Below are positions 8,140-17,989 of a stretch of 43,143 nt of DNA, piece by piece. The stretch comes from Phycisphaerae bacterium. Its GTDB lineage: Bacteria > Planctomycetota > Phycisphaerae > SM23-33. Under the pieces are notes generated by a model. That model did no database searches and was not told the DNA's origin. It saw only the letters and a list, made by a program, of their open reading frames with translations. The stretch spans positions 1 through 43,143 of the forward strand of contig WRDM01000022.1 of assembly GCA_009783465.1 (NCBI GenBank). The letters are read 5' to 3'. Position 1 is the first letter of the stretch, and the number at the start of each line of letters is the position of its first letter. The translations under genes and the position numbers were made by a program.

Positions 8140-8466
8140 TTGGATACATGTCATGTTTGTGGGTGGATATCATCACATAGCCCACTCCGGCCACAGGCCC
8201 TGCCAGTTTGCGGTGTCGATTGTTGTGTAAAGCGAAACGTTTGCGTTGCACAACGTTTTACAACGCAAACTGGCAGGGCCTGTGGCCGGAGTGGGCTATG
8301 CACAACCATGACGTGCATCCTTGGTAATTTCCGATGCGATACGCGCTTTCCTCGCCCGTGGTATGATCGTATAATACATAACGGATCGGCTGATGGGCCG
8401 TTAGCGAAAGCCGTCCTGTGTGTGCGGGACGGTTTCCGCCAGGGGCCCAGGCCATTGTGAAGGCCT
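8140..8466. other. Intergenic region mostly filled by a palindromic repeat
   Basis: No gene is supported here. The centre is the 125-bp palindrome described separately. The 3' part (GTATGATCGTATAATACATAACGG at about 8361-8384 gives a TATAAT-like -10) may carry the rnc promoter. Confidence 0.5.
8176..8300. repeat. Palindromic element, family A, 37-bp perfect arms
   Basis: Arms at 8176-8212 and 8264-8300 are perfect inverted complements and contain GGCCACAGGCCCTGCCAGTT. The 51-nt loop includes further self-complementary AACGTTT segments. Related copies lie at 23405-23508 (27-bp arms) and, one arm only, at 17771-17830. The flank GTCATGTTTGT...GGGTGGAT is shared with the 23.4-kb copy, so the mobile unit probably extends left of the arm. 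No protein is encoded; it behaves like a MITE or large REP element. Confidence 0.9.
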
Positions 8467-9189
8467 GTGTACGTGGACAACAAAACGCTTCAACGCGCCC
8501 AGAAAATCCTTGAGTACGAATTCAAAGACCCCTCTCTGCTGACGCTGTCCCTGACGCACTCGTCGGTGGCGGTCACGCGGACCCAGAGCAACGAGCGGCT
8601 GGAGTTCCTCGGCGACAGCGTGCTGGGGCTGATCGTCTGCCACAACCTCTACGAGCAGAACGCCGACCTGATGGAAGGCGAAATGACGCGCATCAAATCC
8701 GCCGTCGTCTCGCGACACGTCTGCACCGCGGTGGCGGCAAAAACAGGCCTCGCCCGGCTGATGGACCTGGGCAAAGGCATGGGGCCGGACGACATCCCCT
8801 CGTCGATCGCGGCGGCGGTGCTGGAATCCATCATCGGTGCGTTGTACCTCGATGGCGGTCTGGAACCCTGCCGGGCATTCATTCTCAAGCACATGGGCCC
8901 GTACATCGCCTCCGCGCTGGCGAACGAACAGCTCCGCAACTACAAGTCCATCCTCCAGCAGCTTGCCCAGCGGCTCTGGGGCCGGGCGCCCGAATACCAG
9001 ATGCTCGACGAGAAAGGGCCCGATCACTCGAAATGTTTTGAAATCGCGGTGAATGTGGGAGGCAGACACTTCCCCAGCGCGTGGGGCATGAACAAAAAAG
9101 ATGCCGAACAAAAAGCCGCCCTCGCCGCCCTGGAGGCCATCCAGGCCGCTGGCCTGGCGACCGATGTCATGACCGAATCGCTGCGATAA
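8467..9189 (+). CDS. rnc: Ribonuclease III
   Basis: This endonuclease cleaves double-stranded RNA and processes rRNA precursors. The 240-residue product has the catalytic signature NERLEFLGDSVLGL near residue 39, the second acidic cluster AAVLESIIGALYLDGG near residue 117, and a C-terminal dsRNA-binding domain ending KKDAEQKAALAALEAI. Length is normal. The start is a GTG at 8467 with AAGG close upstream. The gene stands alone between a palindrome and the amidase-like gene. Confidence 0.96.
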   Translation: MYVDNKTLQRAQKILEYEFKDPSLLTLSLTHSSVAVTRTQSNERLEFLGDSVLGLIVCHNLYEQNADLMEGEMTRIKSAVVSRHVCTAVAAKTGLARLMDLGKGMGPDDIPSSIAAAVLESIIGALYLDGGLEPCRAFILKHMGPYIASALANEQLRNYKSILQQLAQRLWGRAPEYQMLDEKGPDHSKCFEIAVNVGGRHFPSAWGMNKKDAEQKAALAALEAIQAAGLATDVMTESLR

Positions 9190-9335
9190 GCATTTTTGCA
9201 AAAAAATTTTCGCCAAGGCCCAAATCCCTGTTGTTGCCGCTTGCCATTTGCCGATAGCCGACATATATAGCAATCATGTGCAGTTGCCGGCTGGCTCGTG
9301 CGGAGCGGTCCGTCGGCAACGGGTAGGTTTGTGAT

Positions 9336-9845
9336 ATGGCCGGATCACGGACGATCAGAGTGTTGGCGGCGTTGGCGATGGCGATGACCCTCGGCACGCT
9401 CGCGCTCAAATTCTTCGAGAACTTCTCCTCCGTCCCGCTGACCCATGCCGATCTGATGGCGTTGAGTCCGCAGACCGATTTCAAAACGCACGTGCCCGCC
9501 GTCGAATGGACGAATATCGCCGTCTTCGGCTGCACCGAACCCGACGCGACGGGCCAGGCCCACTTCGTCATCGAAACCCGCGGCGGCAGGCCGGTCGTCC
9601 GCACCACTGACCTCTGGCGACAACAGTCCGCCACGCCGGCAACCCCGCGCGACCCCGCGTGCATCGCCATCAGCCTCAAGGGCGATTTCTCCCGCCAGGC
9701 CCCCACCGCCGCCCAAATGGATGCGCTGGCCAACCTCACCTGCATGCTCCAGCAGATCAGCCACATTCCGCGGCAAAATGTCACCACCCGCGACCTCGGC
9801 AACGCGTTCCCGACGGAAAAATTCGACAAAACACTGCTACGATAG
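9336..9845 (+). CDS. Degenerate N-acetylmuramoyl-L-alanine amidase (Amidase_2/PGRP-fold) protein, probably non-catalytic
   Basis: The 169-residue product begins with a transmembrane or signal-anchor helix at about residues 8-26. The rest follows the Amidase_2 fold in order: EWTNIAVFGC (usual strand with IVxHHS), AHFVIE (usual YHFVI), CIAISLKGDFSRQAPTAAQM (usual CIGICLVGNF...PTxxQ), LANLTCMLQQISHIPRQNV, and TTRDLGNAFP where HRD...CPG FP is expected. The zinc ligands are missing: His-His became Phe-Gly, and the His of HRD became Thr. It is therefore likely a peptidoglycan-binding or sensing pseudoenzyme. The gene sits 15 bp before the phosphoesterase and probably shares its transcript. The fold match is by eye. 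Confidence 0.6.
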   Translation: MAGSRTIRVLAALAMAMTLGTLALKFFENFSSVPLTHADLMALSPQTDFKTHVPAVEWTNIAVFGCTEPDATGQAHFVIETRGGRPVVRTTDLWRQQSATPATPRDPACIAISLKGDFSRQAPTAAQMDALANLTCMLQQISHIPRQNVTTRDLGNAFPTEKFDKTLLR

Positions 9846-9860
9846 CCTAGCGAGGGCACG

Positions 9861-10385
9861 ATGATCATTGGAATCGTTTCCGACACCCACGGCCAGATTG
9901 ATTCGCTGCGGTCCGCGCTGGAGATTTTTTCCGCGCGCGGGGTGCAGGCGGTTGTGCATTGTGGCGACATCGACTCGGCGGAGTGCCTCGAAGCCTTGGC
10001 CGGCCTCGGCGTGCCGACCTACGCGGTCGGCGGCAATATGGACGCCAACCTGACGGACCTGCCTCGGCTGGCCGACATCGCGGGCGTGGTTTTCTCGTGG
10101 GATTCCCTCGCGTTTTCCATCGGCCAGAATACATGCGTTGCCGTCACCCATGGCCACAATCCGCGCGTGATGGCCGACCTGATGGAGAACCCCGCCAACA
10201 AGTTTCTGTTCCATGGTCACACGCATTGCCAGCGGGATGAACACGTCGAGCGTGGCGACCGCGCGGCGGCGATACACGTCATCAATCCCGGCGCGCTGCA
10301 CAAACCAAAAAGCCCCACGCACCCCACCGTGGCGGTACTGGATACGGACAGGGACGTTGTGGAATTCCTAGACGTCCAGCCGTGA
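9861..10385 (+). CDS. YfcE/MJ0936 family metallophosphoesterase
   Basis: A 174-residue calcineurin-like phosphodiesterase with all family motifs in order: SDTHG (residues 7-11), CGDID, GGNMDAN (usual GNCD), VTHGHNP, FHGHTH and NPGALHKPK. These residues bind two metal ions. Members hydrolyse model phosphodiesters in vitro; the natural substrate is unknown. GAGGG precedes the ATG. It is probably co-transcribed with the amidase-like gene. Confidence 0.93.
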   Translation: MIIGIVSDTHGQIDSLRSALEIFSARGVQAVVHCGDIDSAECLEALAGLGVPTYAVGGNMDANLTDLPRLADIAGVVFSWDSLAFSIGQNTCVAVTHGHNPRVMADLMENPANKFLFHGHTHCQRDEHVERGDRAAAIHVINPGALHKPKSPTHPTVAVLDTDRDVVEFLDVQP

Positions 10386-10481
10386 CAAGACGCTCGCGTG
10401 GCGCGAAAACGTGGAACTCAGGCAGGCGATCCCCGCCGCGTAGGTATTTCACCCCATGCTCATTTTTTCGCGACATTAAAG

Positions 10482-10511
10482 TTGACACGCCTACGTGGAC
10501 GAGTCTAATAT
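10482..10511 (+). promoter_or_regulatory. Near-consensus sigma-70 promoter
   Basis: TTGACA at 10482-10487 and TAATAT at 10506-10511 are separated by 18 bp. It is the best housekeeping-type promoter seen in the window. The next gene on this strand is the prepilin at 10951, which implies a leader of about 430 nt. Confidence 0.7.
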
Positions 10512-10950
10512 ACGGAAAGAGTAAATCGGCCCGTTTGAATGTCATGTGAAATTTCGGTTTGTTTTGTTGCCTTTCTACGTAGTGTAGCGTTTGGCGTCTG
10601 ATTTTGACTGAGTACTGCGGCACTGCGGTGCCTGGGCGCGGATGATGAGATCCGCCGTCGCGGATGAAACGTTTTCACGAATCTTGGCGCGGAGGCCGTT
10701 TTGGCCGCGCCAGCCGTGGCAGGCTTCATTGGAAATGTTTGGGTCCGGGCGGTAAAGCGTCCGTTTATTGCAAATTTTGTGAAACAGTGAGTGTTCCTTC
10801 ATTCAGCTTTGCCTTGGAGGCAAGGTTTGCTTGCGCTGTCGTTGCGGTTGGTGGTATGTGCATCGGCTTGATCCATCTACTACTTCGCACAGGGGCGACG
10901 GCGAGGCGACAAAACCCGAAGGGACCATTATTCCGGGAAGGAGGTCGCTT
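10512..10950 (+). promoter_or_regulatory. Long, structured 5' leader of the prepilin gene
   Basis: Several hairpins are visible. ATCCGC-CGTC-GCGGAT lies at 10650-10665. TGGCGC...GCGCCA with an inner GGCC/GGCC stem lies at 10685-10712. CCTTG-GAGG-CAAGG lies at 10812-10825. An operator-like TGAAACGTTTTCACGA is at 10665-10680. No open frame in it looks real. It could act as a regulatory leader; no known riboswitch class was recognised. Confidence 0.4.
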
Positions 10951-11781
10951 ATGCGACGCAAAGGTTTTACCCTGATTGAGTTGTTGGTCGTGATCGCCAT
11001 CATCGCCCTGTTGGTCTCTATCCTGATGCCCAGCCTCGCCAAGGCCCGTGAAATGGCCAAACGCGCCGGCTGCGCGATGAACCTGTCCAACTCCGGCAAG
11101 GCCGTCGGCATCTACATGGCCGCCAACGACCAGCGCCAGCCGTTCGTGGAAAATGCCTTCGACCTCGCCACGAAGACGGGCGCGGATCGCGATACTGTGC
11201 CCAGCAGCACCACCAAGCACTCCGTGACGGCGCACATGTTCCTGCTGGTCCGCGACGGCCAGTCGGCCAAGGGCTTCATCTGCCCGTCGGACACGACGGC
11301 GGTGGAAGACGACAATGTGCGTGACAGCAGCAACAACAACTACTACTGGGACTTCTCGGCCGAAGCCAGCGGCAACGACCGCGCCAGCTACGGCTGGGCG
11401 GCCCCGCTGTCGACCGGCAGCACCGGCTTGGACGAGAACGACTCCAACACCGCGATGATGGCCGACAAGCCGCCGACCACGGTGCCGACGCTGAGCGATG
11501 CCGATCTCAACGACGTGGCCAAGCTCAAGGCGGCCAACAGCCAGAACCACACCCAGGGCGAGTACATCAACTACCTGCGCGTGGATATGTCGGTCCAGAA
11601 CGCCCGCAACACGCCGATCATCAATGGCACCGCCACCACCGGCGACAACATCTACACCGCGTCGGGTGTAGAGGACAATGGCAACATTGTGGATGCCGAT
11701 ATCTACAACCCGAAGGGCACCGCGGCCATCGCCAACCATGGGTCGACCAGGGACAGCTTCATCGTTGGCCCGATCCGGTAA
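10951..11781 (+). CDS. Prepilin-type N-terminal cleavage/methylation protein (DUF1559-like)
   Basis: The 276-residue product starts [20 protein letters not shown], a class III prepilin leader with cleavage expected after Gly5 and Glu at mature position 5. A single hydrophobic helix ([16 protein letters not shown]) follows. The globular part is polar and Asn/Asp/Thr-rich, as in the large planctomycete prepilin-like families. [14 protein letters not shown] late in the chain resembles their H-X-G-DG motif loosely. GGAAGGAGG precedes the ATG at 10951 at good distance; a longer in-frame extension to 10831 lacks the family start. It is likely exported and assembled or anchored by a type II/IV pilus-like machine not in this window. 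A terminator follows. Confidence 0.9.
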   Translation: MRRKGFTLIELLVVIAIIALLVSILMPSLAKAREMAKRAGCAMNLSNSGKAVGIYMAANDQRQPFVENAFDLATKTGADRDTVPSSTTKHSVTAHMFLLVRDGQSAKGFICPSDTTAVEDDNVRDSSNNNYYWDFSAEASGNDRASYGWAAPLSTGSTGLDENDSNTAMMADKPPTTVPTLSDADLNDVAKLKAANSQNHTQGEYINYLRVDMSVQNARNTPIINGTATTGDNIYTASGVEDNGNIVDADIYNPKGTAAIANHGSTRDSFIVGPIR

Positions 11782-11840
11782 GTTGTGTATCGAACGATGT
11801 CTGTGATGTCGAGTCACGGATAGATGGTAGAAAACCAGGA

Positions 11841-11876
11841 AGAGGCGTCCTTCGGGATGCCTCTTCTTGATTTTTG
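11841..11876 (+). terminator. Rho-independent terminator after the prepilin gene
   Basis: AGAGGCGTCC-TTCG-GGATGCCTCT (10-bp stem with one G-T wobble and a UUCG-type tetraloop) is followed by TCTTGATTTTT. It lies 60 bp after the prepilin stop. Confidence 0.85.
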
Positions 11877-11988
11877 TGCACACCCTGACATGGTGATTCA
11901 CAAAACGTGTAATCTCTTACGGCAGGGATTGCCGATGAATTTCTTGTGTTTGTCGCGGGCACAGGCCCGCCTTTGCAGGAGACTTCTT

Positions 11989-13287
11989 ATGCGCAGGATG
12001 TGCGTTGCCATGGTTTTGGTGGCTTGGATGTCGATGGTTGCCGACGCCCAGGCGCCGGCCGCGGAGAAATCCGCCGGGCGGACGGAGGAATATATTGATC
12101 TCCGGGCGGGGTTTCGCGTGACGTTGCCGTCGGGGCTGGAGCGGCAGGACATGCGGTCGGCGTCGCAGGTGGTCAGTTGGACCCATCGCGATCGAAAGAC
12201 CGGGGCCATTGACTGGACGATTTCGGTCAACAGCATGCGGGCGGTCGGCGGCATGACGATGCGGCAGCAGATGGACGACATCACCGCCACGCTGAAGGAG
12301 AAGGAGCATTTCGAGATCGAGTCGGCCACCATCATCAAAGTGGGTCAGGATGACGCGATCGACGTGAAGGGCACAGTCACGGTCGAGGCGTCGGGCCGAT
12401 CCGCCGGCAAGGTGCAGTGGTGGCAGCGGCAGGTCTGGGTGCGTCACGGCGAGAAGTTCCTCACCTGGCGGATCACCGGGCCTGCCCAGGCCGAGGCGGA
12501 GATGAACAAGGTCATGACCGCCCTGCTGGGGACGCTGACGTTGATCGACGCCAAGCAGGCGTTGGCGGAGCGTGAGAAGAATCTGGCCGCCGGCACCGCC
12601 TGGCTGGCGAAGCTTAACGCGGCGGATTTGGCCAAGCGGATCCAGGCGGTCCCGGAGCAGTGGTTCGCCGTTACGCAGGATGACAAAACGGTCGGCTGGG
12701 CGGTGCTGACGTTCGAAGCCGACGCCACCGGCGTGACGACGCGGCTGTTCATCAGCACGGAATCCGGCGACGTCTCCAGTTCCGCCCACGCCACGTTTGA
12801 TCGCACATCCGCCACCGGGGCCATTCGGTATCGGTTTCCCGCCAAGTCGTGGCAGATGAAGGAGCAGAGCGCGCTCAATCGCGGCACGCTGTCGGTGACG
12901 GAGTTCGGCGACCGCGGCAACTCGCGGACGCGGACGAAACAGGTGCCCACGGACACGTTCCTGCCGGCGGCGATGGTGCAGGCCCTGCCGCTGCTGGTGG
13001 ACCGGACCAAGCCCGTGACAATGTCATTCGCCGTCAACACGCCGCAGGACCCGCGGTTCGACGTCTGCACCGTCCGCGTGGGCGAAGAACGCGAACTGGC
13101 CGTCGGAGACAAAACCGTCAAGGCTGTCCCCATCGAAGTCCAACAGGCCGAAGACAAAGGCGCCGACGTCTACTGGCTGACCGCCGACAACACATTCCCC
13201 CGCGTAGAATCCGCCAACGGCTACCGCATGACACTGTCGACCAAGGCGGCGATTCTCAAGAAATTCCCCAACGCCAAGCCGGAGTAG
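11989..13287 (+). CDS. Secreted protein of unknown function
   Basis: The 432-residue product has a signal peptide (MRRMCVAMVLVAWMSMVADA, then AQAPAAEK). GCAGGAG precedes the ATG at 11989; frames extending upstream cover the terminator and are not credible. The first mature segment (YIDLRAGFRVTLPSG ... VVSWTHRD ... DWTISV) resembles the beta-strand pattern of PsbP/MOG1-like domains, with an aromatic WWQRQVWV strand later, but no family could be assigned. The remainder is beta-rich with few Cys, as expected of an envelope or periplasmic protein. The prepilin terminator upstream suggests separate transcription. Confidence 0.75.
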   Translation: MRRMCVAMVLVAWMSMVADAQAPAAEKSAGRTEEYIDLRAGFRVTLPSGLERQDMRSASQVVSWTHRDRKTGAIDWTISVNSMRAVGGMTMRQQMDDITATLKEKEHFEIESATIIKVGQDDAIDVKGTVTVEASGRSAGKVQWWQRQVWVRHGEKFLTWRITGPAQAEAEMNKVMTALLGTLTLIDAKQALAEREKNLAAGTAWLAKLNAADLAKRIQAVPEQWFAVTQDDKTVGWAVLTFEADATGVTTRLFISTESGDVSSSAHATFDRTSATGAIRYRFPAKSWQMKEQSALNRGTLSVTEFGDRGNSRTRTKQVPTDTFLPAAMVQALPLLVDRTKPVTMSFAVNTPQDPRFDVCTVRVGEERELAVGDKTVKAVPIEVQQAEDKGADVYWLTADNTFPRVESANGYRMTLSTKAAILKKFPNAKPE

Positions 13288-13380
13288 AAAGCGAAAAATC
13301 GTTCGTAATGGCTTTGCCTTTTTGCGTTGTTGAGCCTGGGCAAAAATACATGTTACCTCTCCTGCCTCGCGGCGAACGCG

Positions 13381-16344
<2,964 letters not shown>

Positions 16345-17613
16345 CTACAAAATATACGGCGGTTTCCAAAGAGCCTGAATATCCGCGATGCCAAGCCGCA
16401 GCATGGCCAGACGGTCCAACGACAATCCCCATCCGAAGCCAGCGACCCGGTGCGGGTCGTAGCCTTTCTCCAAGAGCGTCTGTGGCGTGAGCATGCCGCC
16501 GCCCAGGATTTCCAGCGTCAGACCATGGGCTTCGGCCGTGGCGGAAAACCCAGGGTTGACCAGGTTGTGGGTATAGTCCAGCCACGTGATGGCGCATCCG
16601 GGCACGGCTGCACGGATGGCCCGTTCACAGGTCGCTTTGAAAGCCGCCACGTCGGCGCCAGGCTCGATGCACACACCGTCGAGTTGGTGAAACACCTTCG
16701 CTCGATGGGCCGCTGACCGAATCGGACGAAAAACCCGCCCCGCCGCCAAAAGGCGAACCGGAGGCCGGAGACCCGCGATCGCGGTCATTGTCACACTAGA
16801 CATGGAGGTACGCAGGCCCTTATCGCCTGTTCGATACGTGGCATCCGACCACAACGAGTCCCCACCCTGCCGGGCTGTCCGCTCGTCCTCGACCTCGCTG
16901 CCGGAACCGATCACCTTGTACTCGCCCAGCGCGGCCCGAATAGCCTCCAACGCCTGCCGCGACGGATGGCCTGGCATCTCCAAAGGCCGGGGACGGGAAA
17001 GCAGCTCGTCGATGACGGCCTGATTAAACCGCTCGTCCGGGGCGTTCTGATGCAGCGTATCCTTCACCATGTTCAGCATCCTTTCCTTGAGCCGGCTTCG
17101 CGATGCCCGCAGCCGGTTTTTCACCGTGTCGACCGGCACTTCCAGAAACTCGGCAATATCATTCTGCGAGTACCCGTTGATATAGAACAACGTCGTCGCC
17201 TCCCGCTCGGGCGGCGGCAACCCTTGGATCGCTCGCAGCACATGGTCCTTCATATCCATCTGCTCCACGATCTGATCCGGCCCTGGCCCACCCGCCGATA
17301 TGTCGGCAACCGCCTCCAGGCCTGCTAATCGAAAGGACGCCCGCCGGGTTGTCCGCCCGCATTCGCTCCAGACGATTCGGCGAAACCAGCCGGGAAATGC
17401 GTCAAAGTCCTGTAGTTGACCCAACTTGTCAAACGCGACAATGAACGCCTCCTGTGCCACGTCCTCGGCCAAATGAAAATCGCCCACGACGGAATATGCA
17501 TACCCGCAAGCCATGTCGCGAAACCGTTCCACCAGCCGCCCGTACGCGTCGACCCGCCCCGACCATGTCGGTGCGGAACGCGCCCGAATAACAAGATCGC
17601 CAATCCGTTCCAC
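16345..17613 (-). CDS. ECF-type sigma factor fused to a phenylalanyl-tRNA synthetase alpha (PheS)-like catalytic domain
   Basis: One uninterrupted 422-residue frame joins two families. Residues 20-90 are sigma region 2 (DAYGRLVERF, GDFHLAEDVAQEAFIVAFDK, FPGWFRRIV). Residues 125-182 are sigma region 4 with its helix-turn-helix (YSQNDIAEFLEVPVDTVKNR). After a linker, residues 212-422 follow the class II PheS core in order: HPSRQALEAIRAAL, EVEDE, LRTSMSSVT, PPVRLLAAGRVFRPI (motif 2, Arg296), FHQLDG (308-313), EILGGGM (368-374) and GFGWGLSLDRLAMLRLGI (motif 3, Arg401). ATP-site arginines are kept. Residues that form the Phe pocket in true PheS (HTS of LRTHTSPVQ and the FPFTEPS loop) are replaced. 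No coiled-coil tRNA-binding or anticodon domain is present. The GTG start at 17613 follows GAGGTG. It may sense an amino acid, adenylate or tRNA; function is inferred. Confidence 0.85.
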   Translation of the reverse strand: MERIGDLVIRARSAPTWSGRVDAYGRLVERFRDMACGYAYSVVGDFHLAEDVAQEAFIVAFDKLGQLQDFDAFPGWFRRIVWSECGRTTRRASFRLAGLEAVADISAGGPGPDQIVEQMDMKDHVLRAIQGLPPPEREATTLFYINGYSQNDIAEFLEVPVDTVKNRLRASRSRLKERMLNMVKDTLHQNAPDERFNQAVIDELLSRPRPLEMPGHPSRQALEAIRAALGEYKVIGSGSEVEDERTARQGGDSLWSDATYRTGDKGLRTSMSSVTMTAIAGLRPPVRLLAAGRVFRPIRSAAHRAKVFHQLDGVCIEPGADVAAFKATCERAIRAAVPGCAITWLDYTHNLVNPGFSATAEAHGLTLEILGGGMLTPQTLLEKGYDPHRVAGFGWGLSLDRLAMLRLGIADIQALWKPPYIL

Positions 17614-17989
17614 TCAACACCTCGTGCAAAAATATCTATTTGCCCAACAACGACCTTCCAACAAAAAGAGCCAGAAAGCCACCTCAAGGAGTACCACGAA
17701 ATCCGCAAGTTTTCGAGTTTTCTAACGACAGACCACGAAAAAGTTTGTTTCGACCACAAGACGGTGTATGCTACGTTTGTGAGGATAGTCCAACCTGGCC
17801 GCAGGCCCTGCCATTTTGCGTTGTAGAACATTCCAGACGGCAGAACCGTTCCATAGCACCAACCTGTTCCACATCACCCAACACCAAACCAACCCGCAAC
17901 CCACCGCCACACGCATCATCAAGAGATAAATTCCGCCCGACGCCGATCTTTTCTTTGTGCCGCACGCCATGATGTGGTTTACTCATGGC
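17614..17989. other. Divergent intergenic region between sigma-PheS and the asparagine-synthetase-like gene
   Basis: It contains one arm of the family A repeat (17771-17830) and three (G/A)TTCC sites at 17830-17834, 17848-17852 and 17866-17870, exactly 18 bp apart. On the minus strand these read GGAAC, GGAAC and GGAAT, like the GGAAC core of ECF -35 elements, pointing towards the sigma-PheS gene. Their role is unproven. Confidence 0.4.
17771..17830. repeat. Family A repeat, single-arm remnant
   Basis: ACGTTTGTGAGGATAGTCC followed by AACCTGGCCGCAGGCCCTGC matches the left flank and left arm of the copy at 23.4 kb with a few changes. No right arm follows. Confidence 0.7.

Noticed and set aside
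8140-8460. Open frames on both strands between slyX and rnc
   Set aside because: They are readings through the 125-bp palindrome and have mirror-image translations.
10875-10966. CGCACAGGGG ... GACGCAAAGG resembles parts of the c-di-GMP-I (GEMM) riboswitch
   Set aside because: The spacing is far too long, the expected paired helices and GNRA loop are missing, and the second piece is the first codons of the prepilin.
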